Source: Cupriavidus sp. D384
Lineage (GTDB): Bacteria > Pseudomonadota > Gammaproteobacteria > Burkholderiales > Burkholderiaceae
Direction: 5' to 3'
Assembly: GCF_001652915.1 (NCBI RefSeq)
Contig: NZ_BBQI01000050.1
Coordinates: forward strand, 23,107-87,106
Length of the DNA stretch: 64,000 nucleotides
The notes under the pieces are model-generated. The model did not search any database. It saw only the letters and a program-made list of their open reading frames with translations, and was not told where the DNA came from. Positions 25,322 through 34,512 of this stretch are shown here, piece by piece (within the stretch, counting starts at the first letter, position 1; each line of letters begins with the position of its first letter). The position numbers and the translations under genes were made by a program.

Positions 25322-27568
25322 TCAGACCGGAATCTTCATCGCATCGGGCCGTTGCCACCAGCGGTGCTGGCCCACGGCGTCAAGAAACGCCTGATGGGTT
25401 TTGGCATCCTCGCTCTTTCCGATGACCAGGCCGGGCCCGGCGAAGCCGCCCTGTATGCCGGCTCGCCGCGCGGCCTCGGCCACCAGCACTGCGCCGTTGC
25501 CGCCGGCGCCCACTGCCTTGAAGTGCTTGTAGGCTTCGCTGACGAACAGCAGCGCCCGGGGGTCCGGGTCAGCGGGCGGGTTCTTGCCGTCGGGTACATA
25601 GACCGCATCGAACAGCACCGAGCCGACGGACGACAGCGCAAAGTCCACCTGCAGCGTGGCGCCGCCTGCAGTGGTCACGCTGCTGGCGCGCGGGCCCACG
25701 ATCTTCGCGCTGGCGCGCAGGCCTTCGGCCATCGACCGCAGCGACTGGATCGCCGCATCGTCCACGCCGTCGTTGACCAGCACCGCAATCTTGCGGCCCG
25801 TGATATCGCCCTTGGGCTGGGCGTCCAGGCTGAGCGCGGGCGATGTCTGCACGCCGTAGTCATTGATCTGCACCGCCGGACCCACGGGCTCTACGGCGAT
25901 GCCGAGCTGCTGCGCGACACCATCGGCCAGCGCCTGCGCGATGTGTACGATCTGGCCCACCACGCGCGAACGGATGGCCGGGTCCTGCACCTTGGACAGC
26001 TCGAAGCTGTAGGCGTCGATGATCTGCTGCTGCTCCACGTCCGACTGGCTGCGCCAGAACAGGTTGGCCTGCGAAAAGTGATCGGCAAACGTATTGCTGC
26101 GCACGCGGGCCTTGACCGCGCCGTCCTCTGCGGGCGCCGGATAGTGCCGGTAGGCGTCCTTGTCGCCGGCCAGGAACGGACAGCCACCACTGACCGAGTT
26201 GGGCTGGTAGCTTTCCTTGCCCTGTACCACGGTCTGCCGCATGAACCCGTCGCGCTGGTTGTTGTGTACCGGGCAAAGCGGGCGGTTGATGGGCAATTCA
26301 TGGAAGTTCGGCCCGCCCAGCCGTGTGATCTGCGTATCGATATACGAGAACAGGCGCGCCTGCAGCAGTGGATCGTTGGTGAAGTCCATGCCCGGCAGAA
26401 GGTGCCCGGGATGGAATGCCACCTGCTCGGTCTCGGCAAAGAAGTTGTCGGGGTTGCGGTCCAGCACCATTCGCCCGATGCGTTTCACGGGCACCAGTTC
26501 CTCGGGGATGATCTTGGTCGGGTCCTGCAGGTCGAAGCCGAGCTTGAGCATCTCGGTCTCGGGCACCAGCTGCACGCCGAACTCGTACTCGGGGAACTGG
26601 CCCGTCTCGATCGATTCCCAGAGGTCGCGCCGGTGGAAGTCGGGGTCCTTGCCGTTGATCTTCAGCGCCTCGTCCCAGATCAGCGAATGCGCACCGCCCA
26701 CGGGCTTCCAGTGGTACTTGACCAGCGTCGCCTCGCCTTTGGCGTTGACAAGCCGGAACGTGTGGACGCCAAAGCCCTCCATCGTCCGGAAGCTGCGCGG
26801 GATTGCACGGCCTGACATCGTCCACAGCACCATATGCATCGACTCGGGCTGCAGCGAGACGAAGTCCCAGAACGTGTCGTGGGCCGACGCTGCCTGCGGA
26901 ATCTCGTTATGTGGCTCCGGCTTCACCGAGTGCACGAAGTCCGGAAACTTGATGCCGTCCTGGATAAAGAACACCGGCATGTTGTTGCCCACCAGGTCGA
27001 AGTTGCCCTGGCGTGTATAGAACCGGGTGGCAAAGCCGCGCACGTCGCGCGCCAGGTCGGCCGACCCGCGCGATCCGGCCACCGTGGAGAATCGAACGAA
27101 GACCGGCGTCTTCTCGCCGACGCGGGTGAACAATCCGGCAGTCGTGTAGTCCTCGATCGACTCGGTCAGCTCGAAATAGCCGTGCGCCGCCGCGCCGCGT
27201 GCGTGCACGACCCGCTCGGGGATTCGTTCGTGATCGAAGTGGGTAATCTTTTCACGCAGGTGGAAATCTTCCAGCAGCGTGGGGCCGCGCAGGCCGAGCT
27301 TGAGCGAGTCGTCGTCCTCGGGAATCTGCAGGCCCTGATTGGTGGTCAGCGTCTTGCCGGCATTCGATACCAGGTTGCCGACGCTCGGCGATCCCAGGTG
27401 CTGGGGGCGGCCCGACAGACGGTCGGCCACGGCCTTTTCGTAGGTGCCGTCCTGATTGCTGCCCGACGCGCGGTCCTGGCTGGGATTGTTGCCAGAATGC
27501 TGGGGCGTGGTCTGGCTCCCGGTGCCTGCCGTGGCAGGGTTCGACTTTGGTGGTGACTGCTTGGGCAT
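25322..27568 (-). CDS. katE: Large-subunit catalase HPII (clade 2) with C-terminal DJ-1/PfpI-like domain
   Basis: 748 residues, the large form of catalase that breaks down hydrogen peroxide. ATG 27568 is preceded by GGAGG. The core shows PERVVHARGAAAHG (essential His), GNNMPVFFIQD (Asn near heme) and RLFSYIDTQITRLGG (proximal Tyr). From about residue 590 the chain continues with ITGRKIAVLVNDGVDDAAIQ, the flavodoxin-like DJ-1/PfpI domain present in HPII enzymes. An N-terminal polar tail of about 60 residues is as in E. coli HPII. Heme d/b type unknown. It lies 109 bp after the wsp operon on the same strand and convergent with a BON gene. Confidence 0.97.
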   Translation of the reverse strand: MPKQSPPKSNPATAGTGSQTTPQHSGNNPSQDRASGSNQDGTYEKAVADRLSGRPQHLGSPSVGNLVSNAGKTLTTNQGLQIPEDDDSLKLGLRGPTLLEDFHLREKITHFDHERIPERVVHARGAAAHGYFELTESIEDYTTAGLFTRVGEKTPVFVRFSTVAGSRGSADLARDVRGFATRFYTRQGNFDLVGNNMPVFFIQDGIKFPDFVHSVKPEPHNEIPQAASAHDTFWDFVSLQPESMHMVLWTMSGRAIPRSFRTMEGFGVHTFRLVNAKGEATLVKYHWKPVGGAHSLIWDEALKINGKDPDFHRRDLWESIETGQFPEYEFGVQLVPETEMLKLGFDLQDPTKIIPEELVPVKRIGRMVLDRNPDNFFAETEQVAFHPGHLLPGMDFTNDPLLQARLFSYIDTQITRLGGPNFHELPINRPLCPVHNNQRDGFMRQTVVQGKESYQPNSVSGGCPFLAGDKDAYRHYPAPAEDGAVKARVRSNTFADHFSQANLFWRSQSDVEQQQIIDAYSFELSKVQDPAIRSRVVGQIVHIAQALADGVAQQLGIAVEPVGPAVQINDYGVQTSPALSLDAQPKGDITGRKIAVLVNDGVDDAAIQSLRSMAEGLRASAKIVGPRASSVTTAGGATLQVDFALSSVGSVLFDAVYVPDGKNPPADPDPRALLFVSEAYKHFKAVGAGGNGAVLVAEAARRAGIQGGFAGPGLVIGKSEDAKTHQAFLDAVGQHRWWQRPDAMKIPV

Positions 27569-27677
27569 GGTGGCGGCCTCCTTGTGTGCACGAAGACGTA
27601 TGTGGAGCCGTTCGTACCGCAGAATGCATGCCAAGCGGGCACGCTGGCATATGCGCGCCGCCGCCGTGCCGGGGTCC

Positions 27678-28688
27678 CTACACCATCACCACCTGGTTGC
27701 GGCCGTTGCGCTTGGCCTGGTACAGACCGGTATCGGCCGCTTCGACCAGCCGGCTGAAGTTGCCGTCGGCGCCCGGTACGATCACCGCGCCGCCGATGCT
27801 GACCGTGAGAAAGCCGCTGGTGGGCGATCCGCTGTGCGCGATACGCAGCGTCTCGATGGAGCGGCGTACCTTCTCGGCCAGCAGGCGCGCGCCGCCGGGC
27901 GACGTCGCCGGCAGGATCATCGCGAATTCCTCGCCGCCGAAGCGCGCGGGCAGGTCTGCCGGCCGTGCGCAGTTCTCGCGGATCACGGTGGCGACGCGGC
28001 GCAGCACTTCATCGCCCGCCACATGACCGTAGGTGTCGTTGTAGGCCTTGAAGGCGTCGACGTCGATCATCAGCAGCGCCAGTTGCGTCTGCTCGCGCTG
28101 GGCGCGCTTCCACTCGGCGCCCAGGTATTCGTCGAAATAGCGCCGGTTGGACAGGCCCGTCAGGCCATCGGAGTTGGTCAGGCGCTGCAACTCCAGGTTG
28201 GTCTCCAGCAACTGCTGCTGGCTCTGGCGCAGCGCACGGTAGGCTTCGTCGCGCTGCAGCAGGTTCAGGTACGAGCGCGAGTGATAGCGGATGCGTGCGA
28301 CCAGCTCGATCGTGTCGGGCAGCTTGACCAGGTAGTCGTTGGCGCCGGCGGCAAACGCGGCGCTTTTCATCGTGGGCTCTTCCTTGGTGGACAGCACGAT
28401 GATCGGAATGTCGCGCGTGCCGGCGTTCTCGCGATAGCGGCGTACCAGCGTCAGGCCATCGGTGCCGGGCATGACCAGATCCTGCAGGATCACGGTGGGC
28501 TGCGTGCGTTCGGCCACGGCCACCGCTTCCTCGGGATTGGCGCAATAGTGGAAGTCGATGTCGGTCTCGCCGGCCAGCGCGCGGCGGATCGCTTCGCCGA
28601 TGATGGCCTGGTCGTCGACCAGCAGCACCATGGCCAGGTATTCGTTGCCGGAGGCCGACGGATCGGCCGGGTTCCCAGGTCTAGGCAT
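27678..28688 (-). CDS. wspR: Diguanylate cyclase response regulator WspR
   Basis: 336 residues, output of the Wsp surface-sensing pathway; makes c-di-GMP from two GTP. Receiver domain with phospho-acceptor Asp70 ([13 protein letters not shown]) and Lys in STKEEP, a helical linker (about 140-175), then a GGDEF domain with [33 protein letters not shown] and active-site GGEEF. An RPAD inhibitory site lies five residues before GGEEF, so product inhibition is expected. Last gene of the wsp operon, 6 bp after wspF. Confidence 0.95.
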   Translation of the reverse strand: MPRPGNPADPSASGNEYLAMVLLVDDQAIIGEAIRRALAGETDIDFHYCANPEEAVAVAERTQPTVILQDLVMPGTDGLTLVRRYRENAGTRDIPIIVLSTKEEPTMKSAAFAAGANDYLVKLPDTIELVARIRYHSRSYLNLLQRDEAYRALRQSQQQLLETNLELQRLTNSDGLTGLSNRRYFDEYLGAEWKRAQREQTQLALLMIDVDAFKAYNDTYGHVAGDEVLRRVATVIRENCARPADLPARFGGEEFAMILPATSPGGARLLAEKVRRSIETLRIAHSGSPTSGFLTVSIGGAVIVPGADGNFSRLVEAADTGLYQAKRNGRNQVVMV

Positions 28689-28694
28689 TTTCCA

Positions 28695-29726
28695 TTACCC
28701 CTTGTTTCTTGTTGTCGCCTGGCCGCCGAAGGCCCGGACCAGCCGGGGCGCGATGCGTGGCAGCGGCAGGATCTCGCTGGCCGCGCCCAGTGCGGCGGCG
28801 GCCTTCGGCATGCCATAGACGGCGCTGGTGGCCTGGTCCTGCGCAATGGTCAGGAAGCCGCGCTCGCGCATGGCCTTCAGGCCCTGGGCGCCGTCGCGGC
28901 CCATGCCGGTCAGCAGCACGCCCAGGGCATCGCCGCGCCAGTGTTCCACCACGCTTTCGAAGAACACGTCGATCGACGGGCGGTAAAGATAGTCGCCCGG
29001 CTCGGGCGTATAGGCCATCCGCGTACCGGCTACCAGCCGCAGATGATCGTTGGTGCCGGCCAGCAGCACGGTGCCGGCCTGCGGCGTTTCGCCAGCACGT
29101 GCAATGCGCACCGGCAGCGGACTTTGCGCGTCGAGCCATTCGGCCATGCCCTGCGCAAAGGCTTCGTCAACATGCTGCACGGCCACCACCGCCGCGCCGA
29201 ATTCGGCGGGCAGGGCGCCCAGCAGCGCCGCCAGCGCCGCCGGGCCGCCGGCCGATGCGCCAATCGCCACCAGCCGTGGCGCGGCCGGTGCCGGCGCGGC
29301 GGCGGAGAGCGTTTGCGGGGCCTGGGCCCGCCCCGCCAGCAGCCGGCCGATATTGCGGATCTTGCGCAGCAGCGGGCCCGCGGCGAGCGTTGCGTCGGAC
29401 TGGGTCAGCGTGGGCGTGTCGACGGCATCGATGGCGCCATGTCCCATGGCATCGAACACCTGGTTGGCATTGCGGCCCAGGTCCATCGTCACCACCACGA
29501 TTGCGCAAGGCGTGGCGGCCATGATGCGGCGCGTGGCCTCCACGCCGTCCATCACCGGCATCAGCAGGTCCATCAGGATCAGGTCGGGCGTCTGGCTGGC
29601 AGCCATCTGCACGGCCTGCTCGCCGTTGCCGGCGACCCAGGCGATCTCGAGCGAAGTGTCGAGTGCCAGCGCGCGTCGCAGTGCGGCCACGGCCAGTGCG
29701 GAGTCGTTGACGATGCCGATCTTCAT
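28695..29726 (-). CDS. wspF: Chemotaxis-type methylesterase WspF
   Basis: 343 residues, a CheB-like enzyme that removes methyl groups from the WspA receptor and keeps the pathway in check; loss in pseudomonads locks the system on. Receiver domain with Asp53 in DLILMDLLMPVMDG, linker, then methylesterase domain with GASAGGPAALAA (catalytic Ser), QHVDEAFAQGM (His) and TGMGRDGAQGL (Asp). The start overlaps the wspE stop (ATGA), so translation is coupled. Confidence 0.95.
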   Translation of the reverse strand: MKIGIVNDSALAVAALRRALALDTSLEIAWVAGNGEQAVQMAASQTPDLILMDLLMPVMDGVEATRRIMAATPCAIVVVTMDLGRNANQVFDAMGHGAIDAVDTPTLTQSDATLAAGPLLRKIRNIGRLLAGRAQAPQTLSAAAPAPAAPRLVAIGASAGGPAALAALLGALPAEFGAAVVAVQHVDEAFAQGMAEWLDAQSPLPVRIARAGETPQAGTVLLAGTNDHLRLVAGTRMAYTPEPGDYLYRPSIDVFFESVVEHWRGDALGVLLTGMGRDGAQGLKAMRERGFLTIAQDQATSAVYGMPKAAAALGAASEILPLPRIAPRLVRAFGGQATTRNKG

Positions 29727-32029
29727 GTGCGCGCCTCGCCGATCAGGTCCCGCACGGCATCGAGCAGCGCGGTGTCATGGAAACTGCCCTTGGCCAGATA
29801 GTAGTCCGCTCCGGCCTGCATGCCGCGTTCGCGATCCTGTTCGCGGTCCTTGTACGACACGATCATGACTGGCAACTGCGCCAGCCGTGCATCGCCCCGG
29901 ATACGGGTGACCAGCTCGATGCCGTCCAGGCGCGGCATGTCGACGTCGGTGATGATCAGGTCGAATGCCTCGGCGCGCAGCACGTTCCAGCCGTCCATGC
30001 CGTCCACGGCCACGCTCACGTCGTACCCGCGCCCGGCCAGCAGCTTGCGCTCCAGTTCGCGCACGGTCAGCGAGTCGTCCACCACCAGCACGCGCTTGCG
30101 GCGCACCACGGCGGCCTCGGTGCCGGCCTGCCGTACGCGCTCGATACGGCCTTCGGAGACGAGCTTTTCCACCGAGCGCAGCATGTCCTCGACATCGAAG
30201 ATCAGCACCGGCGTGCCATCGTCGGTCAGGCTGCCGGCGGCAATGTCCTTGATCTTGCCCAGCGCCTGCGCCAGCGGCTGCACCACCAGCATGCGCTCGC
30301 CCAGCAGGCGATCCACGGCAATGCCGTAGATGCGCTCCTGCTCGCCAATCACCACGACGGGCGTGGTATCGCCTTCGCGCGGCTGTTCCGGGCGCTGCAG
30401 GATCTGCGCCGCGCTGACCAGCCCCACCGGGCGGCCTTCGTGGCGGAAGTGCTGGTGCTGCTCGGTCTGCTCGATGGCATCGCGTGGCAGGGCCACGGCA
30501 CGATGCACGAGCCCGAGCGGGAACGCATAGGCCTCGCCCGAGATTTCCACCAGCAGCGCACGCACGACGGACAGCGTGAGCGGCAGTTCCAGATGGAAGT
30601 GCAGGCCGCTGCCGGGCTGCTGCGACAGCTTCAGGCTGCCGCGCACGGCGCGGACCATGTCCTGCACGGCATCGAGCCCCACGCCACGGCCGGAAACTTC
30701 GGACACGGTTTCGCGCAGGCTGAAACCGGGCAGCAGCAGGAATTCGAGCATCTCGGCCTGCGACAGCCGCGCGGCGGTGTCGGCCTGGGCCAGGCCACGC
30801 CGTACGATGGCTGCGCGCAGCGCGTCGAGATCGACACCGGCACCGTCGTCGAAGATCTCGATCACCAGGCGGCCCGCGTTATGCCGCGCCATCAGCGTGA
30901 TCCGGCCTTCCTCGGGCTTGCCGGCCGCGCGGCGCGTATCGGGAAGTTCGATGCCGTGGTCGACGGCATTGCGCAGCAGGTGGGCCAGCGGCGCATCGAG
31001 CTGTTCCAGGATGTCGCGGTCTACCTGCGTCTGCTCGCCCGAAAGCACCAGATGCACGTGCTTGCCCAGCGTGCGGCCCAGGTCGCGCACCATGCGCGAA
31101 AACCCGGTCATGCCGTCAGACAGCGGACGCATGCGGCACGACAGCGCGGTGTCGTAGATCCGGCGCGACAGGCGGCTGGCGCGATGATCATACTGGTCGA
31201 ACTCGTCCACGCGTTGCGAAAGCTGGCCGTGTCCGTCTTCAAGCAGCTGGCGCACTTCGGCCAGGGCGGCGCGCATGCGCGTCACCGAGCCTTCGGGCGT
31301 GTCCAGCAGCGCCTGCACGCTGTCGATTGCCTGCAGCGCGCGCATCTGCTGGCGGCGCGCCTGTTGCATGGCGCCGCCGAACGGCCGCAGCCAGTGCGAT
31401 TCGACCATGGCCTCGCCAGCCATCGCCAGCAGGCGGTCCAGGCGGTCGGCGTTGACGCGCAGCATGCGTTCCTGCGTGTCGCCGCCGAAGGCAGGATCGG
31501 GCGCAGCCTCGGGAGGCGCCGCGTGACCGGCATCGGATGCCGGCGCGGCAGCGTGCGCTTCGGGCTGGGCCGCCAGCGGTGCCGGTGCGGACGCGGCCAC
31601 TGCATCCGGCAGCCCTTCGTCACCGTCAAGCAGACGGCTCATCCGCGCGATCCAGGCGTCGATCTCGGGCCGCCCGTCGAGCTCGGGCCAGTTGAGGTTG
31701 CCGCCGGGCGGGTGCCCGATGCGCTGGAGCAGATCGGTGCCTTGCAGCAGGGCGTCGATATGGGCCGGCTGCAGCACGATACCGCCACGCTGGGCTGCCA
31801 CCAGGCAGTCTTCCATCACATGGGCCACGCGCACCCCGCCATCGAGCCCGACGATCCGTGCCGCGCCCTTGAGCGAGTGGGCGGCACGCATGCAGGCTTC
31901 CAGATGCGAAGCGGTGGTGGGGTCGCGTTCCAGCGCCAGCAGGCCGGTGTTCAATACCTCGGCCTGCGCGTCGGCTTCGAGCGCGAACAGGTCCAGCATC
32001 GAGGCATCGCGCAATTGCTCCGGATTCAT
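29723..32029 (-). CDS. wspE: Hybrid chemotaxis histidine kinase WspE
   Basis: 768 residues. Start ATG 32029 overlaps the wspD stop; a longer upstream open frame lies over wspD and is spurious. Domains: Hpt with phospho-His51 (MRAAHSLKGAARI), Ala/Pro-rich linker near 140-190, dimerisation and HATPase (LLRNAVDHGIELPDTR, FDDGAGVD, SEVSGRGVGLDAV), CheW-like domain (about 480-620) and a C-terminal receiver (VLVVDDSLTVRELERKLL, DLIITDVDMPRLDG). CheA-type hybrid that phosphorylates WspR and WspF in response to WspA. Order matches pseudomonad WspE. Confidence 0.95.
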   Translation of the reverse strand: MNPEQLRDASMLDLFALEADAQAEVLNTGLLALERDPTTASHLEACMRAAHSLKGAARIVGLDGGVRVAHVMEDCLVAAQRGGIVLQPAHIDALLQGTDLLQRIGHPPGGNLNWPELDGRPEIDAWIARMSRLLDGDEGLPDAVAASAPAPLAAQPEAHAAAPASDAGHAAPPEAAPDPAFGGDTQERMLRVNADRLDRLLAMAGEAMVESHWLRPFGGAMQQARRQQMRALQAIDSVQALLDTPEGSVTRMRAALAEVRQLLEDGHGQLSQRVDEFDQYDHRASRLSRRIYDTALSCRMRPLSDGMTGFSRMVRDLGRTLGKHVHLVLSGEQTQVDRDILEQLDAPLAHLLRNAVDHGIELPDTRRAAGKPEEGRITLMARHNAGRLVIEIFDDGAGVDLDALRAAIVRRGLAQADTAARLSQAEMLEFLLLPGFSLRETVSEVSGRGVGLDAVQDMVRAVRGSLKLSQQPGSGLHFHLELPLTLSVVRALLVEISGEAYAFPLGLVHRAVALPRDAIEQTEQHQHFRHEGRPVGLVSAAQILQRPEQPREGDTTPVVVIGEQERIYGIAVDRLLGERMLVVQPLAQALGKIKDIAAGSLTDDGTPVLIFDVEDMLRSVEKLVSEGRIERVRQAGTEAAVVRRKRVLVVDDSLTVRELERKLLAGRGYDVSVAVDGMDGWNVLRAEAFDLIITDVDMPRLDGIELVTRIRGDARLAQLPVMIVSYKDREQDRERGMQAGADYYLAKGSFHDTALLDAVRDLIGEART

Positions 32030-32724
32030 GCCAGGCTCCGCGACAGTGCCTGACGCAACAGGTCGGCATCGAGCAATCCCACGCTGCGGCCGGCGTGCTC
32101 GAACAGCGCTTGCGTGTAGCGCGACGAAGCGCGCGTCAGCGTGGCGGGCAGTGGCAGCAGCGCGAGGCGCGGCACGTGCTCGACGCCCGCCACTTCCGCC
32201 ACGGGCAGCGCGATGGCATTGCGGCCCTGGCCCAGGACGAGGCAGCGCGTGGTCTGCTGGCCTGCGCCTTCGGGGGCGCCGAACAGCAGCGCCAGCGACA
32301 CGCACGTGAGCAGCACCCCGCGTACCGCGGCCACGCCGATCAGGGCGGCGTGGCGCCGGTGCGGCAGCGAATGCACCGGCACGGGCGCGGTGATCTCGCC
32401 AAGCGCGGCGGTGGGCAGGGCCAGCCATTCATCGCCCACCCGGAAGATCAGCAGCGACTGGGCGGCAGTGCGGTCACGGCCCACGGTGTCCGCGGTTTCG
32501 GCGTTGCCGGCAGTGCTGTCCCACAGGCTGCCGGCGGACAGGGAATCGAGTACCGTCACGGCGGCCTGGGCATAGACCGGGCAGTTGCGGCAGCGCAGGT
32601 GATCGTTGAGCCTGGGGCAGGAGCGGTCGCCGCCGGTGCCGATGCGGCGCCAGCAGTCGTCCACGGTGCCGGCGGCCAGGCCGGGCAACGTGGTGGGGGC
32701 GTGGTGGATGATGGAATCAGCCAT
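32026..32724 (-). CDS. wspD: CheW-like adaptor WspD
   Basis: 232 residues. The N-terminal third has the WspD pattern CWRRIG...CPRL...CRNCPVY, a Cys-bearing segment absent from ordinary CheW. The CheW domain starts near residue 90 (LLIFRVGDEWLALPTAALGE) and ends VGLLDADLLRQAL. It links WspA to WspE. Eight-base overlap with the wspC end and a four-base overlap with wspE. Confidence 0.93.
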   Translation of the reverse strand: MADSIIHHAPTTLPGLAAGTVDDCWRRIGTGGDRSCPRLNDHLRCRNCPVYAQAAVTVLDSLSAGSLWDSTAGNAETADTVGRDRTAAQSLLIFRVGDEWLALPTAALGEITAPVPVHSLPHRRHAALIGVAAVRGVLLTCVSLALLFGAPEGAGQQTTRCLVLGQGRNAIALPVAEVAGVEHVPRLALLPLPATLTRASSRYTQALFEHAGRSVGLLDADLLRQALSRSLA

Positions 32725-34021
32725 GGCTCAGTCGGGCATGACGCTGGGCGCGCTCGCGCAGCCGGTGGGCGCCGGGGGCATCGCCTTCGCTATCGAGCAA
32801 GGCAGCCAGGTGGTAGAGCGCTTCCTCGTGTCCCGGGTCAAGATACACCGCCTTGCGGTAGGCGGCATGTGCATCGGCGATGCGGCCGGCAGCGTCGTGC
32901 AGCACGCCCAGCAGGCACCAGCCGTCGGGCGACGATCCATGACCCGTCAGATACTGCTGGCATGCTGCTGTCGCGGCATCAAGCTCGCCCCGGTCGGCCA
33001 TGGCCGAAATCGATGCCAGCGGGTTGTCGGCCGCCGCGCTGGGTGGGTGGGCCGGACCTCCGGCCGACGGCATGCGCGTGGCCCGGGGCGCTGGCATGGC
33101 GGCAGCCGGGGGCGCCTGGCGAACAGACGCTGCGGGTGCTGCGGGTGCCGCGGGCTGCCACGGGCGCGGATACGGTGCGGGCGGCGGCGCGGACGTTGGG
33201 GCAAGGGCCGGCGCATCCTGCGCAGGACGAAACGCAAAGGCGAGCGGCACCCCGGCACTGGTCAAGCCTTCGCGGGTCAGCAGGCTCGCTTCGGCCGGCC
33301 CCACGAAGATCAGCCCGTGCGCGGCGGTCAGCCGCTGCAGCGTCTGTGCTGCCTGCCGTTGCGTGGCCGGATCGAAGTAGATCAGCAGGTTGCGGCAGAA
33401 CACGAAATCGTACGGAGGCTCATTGCCCAGCAGGCCGGGTGACATCAGGTTGCCCTGCAGCAGCCGCACCTGCGCGCGGACCTTGTCCGATAGCTGGTAG
33501 CCGGTGGGTGCCGGGGCGAAATAGCGGTCGCGAAAATCGAGCGGCACGCCGCGAAAGGCGTTGCTGCCATACAGGCCGGCGCGGGCGCGTTCCAGCGCCC
33601 GGGCGCTGACGTCCACCGCATCCACACGGAAGCGGTCGGCGGGCAGGCCCGCATCGAACAGCGCCATGGTGATCGAATACGGCTCCTCGCCAGTCGAGCA
33701 CGGCACGCTGAGCACGCGCAGCAGGCGCTCGCCGTCGCCGAACGCGCGGTGGGCGGCAAAGTGGCCCAGCGCCAGCAGGGCCTCGCGGTGGCGGAAGAAC
33801 CAGGTCTCGGGCACCACCACGGCTTCGATCAGCGCCTGCAGTTCGTCAGGCACCGCGTGCAGCAGGTTCCAGTAGGCGGCAGGGTCCCGCGCCCCGACGG
33901 CCTGCCGGCGCTCATCTACCGCGCGGGCAATCACGGCCGGCCCGATCGCGGCGGCGTCCAGCCCGATGCGCTCCTTGAGCAAGGCTTCGATCTGCGTGGG
34001 AGGATGGGGCAGATCCGTCAT
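32717..34021 (-). CDS. wspC: CheR-type methyltransferase WspC with TPR-like C-terminus
   Basis: 434 residues from ATG 34021, which overlaps the wspB stop. CheR-like N-terminal helices, then SAM-dependent core: VPETWFFRHREALLAL, RVLSVPCSTGEEPYSI, VDAVDVSARALERARAG and YDFVFCRNLLIYFD. After a Pro/Ala-rich linker (about 275-330) comes a TPR-like tail (DGWCLLGVLHDAAGRIADAH, AVYLDPGHEEALYHLA), as in WspC. It methylates WspA and so counteracts WspF. Confidence 0.95.
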   Translation of the reverse strand: MTDLPHPPTQIEALLKERIGLDAAAIGPAVIARAVDERRQAVGARDPAAYWNLLHAVPDELQALIEAVVVPETWFFRHREALLALGHFAAHRAFGDGERLLRVLSVPCSTGEEPYSITMALFDAGLPADRFRVDAVDVSARALERARAGLYGSNAFRGVPLDFRDRYFAPAPTGYQLSDKVRAQVRLLQGNLMSPGLLGNEPPYDFVFCRNLLIYFDPATQRQAAQTLQRLTAAHGLIFVGPAEASLLTREGLTSAGVPLAFAFRPAQDAPALAPTSAPPPAPYPRPWQPAAPAAPAASVRQAPPAAAMPAPRATRMPSAGGPAHPPSAAADNPLASISAMADRGELDAATAACQQYLTGHGSSPDGWCLLGVLHDAAGRIADAHAAYRKAVYLDPGHEEALYHLAALLDSEGDAPGAHRLRERAQRHARLSHG

Positions 34022-34491
34022 GCGGGATTTGGCTCCGGAAACAGCAGGGTATGTACGGCGTCGGGCAGCAGGTTGGACACGCGGATCCATTGCACGAGCC
34101 CCCGGGCGTCCTGGCGCACCGGGCCGAGATAGCGCGCCGGGCCGGGATCGATGCCGCTGTCGGCGAACGATGCCGGATCGCAGCGCAACGTGTCGGTGGC
34201 ATATTCCAGCCGCAGCCCCAGCAGGTGCGTTGCGCCATCGGCGGTGCCGGGGCGCCGGTAATGGACCAGCACCGTGCGCGTGCTGGTGCGCGCCCCGGCG
34301 GCCACGCCGGTGGCCAGCGCCGTCACGTCGATCACGGGTACGGTCTGTCCGCGCCTTGTCATCAGCCCGCTGACCCAGGCGGGCGCGCCCGGGATCTGCT
34401 TGGTGACGGTCAGCGGCAAGACCTCGGCCACTTCGGCGCTATCCAGCGCGTAGTAGTCGGGGCCGATGCGGAACAGCAGGAAGAGCGCCAT
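34018..34491 (-). CDS. wspB: CheW-like adaptor WspB
   Basis: 157 residues, a single CheW domain beginning FLLFRIGPDYYALDSAEVAE with WVSGLMTRRGQTVPVIDVTA in the middle and a Pro-rich end. It couples WspA to WspE. It lies 22 bp downstream of wspA and overlaps wspC by four bases. Confidence 0.93.
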   Translation of the reverse strand: MALFLLFRIGPDYYALDSAEVAEVLPLTVTKQIPGAPAWVSGLMTRRGQTVPVIDVTALATGVAAGARTSTRTVLVHYRRPGTADGATHLLGLRLEYATDTLRCDPASFADSGIDPGPARYLGPVRQDARGLVQWIRVSNLLPDAVHTLLFPEPNPA

Positions 34492-34512
34492 GGCGGAAAG
34501 CGGCGGGTCCGC

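Noticed and set aside
29723..32428. Extended wspE reading to 32428
   Set aside because: The first 133 residues overlap wspD in another frame; the true start at 32029 is coupled to the wspD stop.
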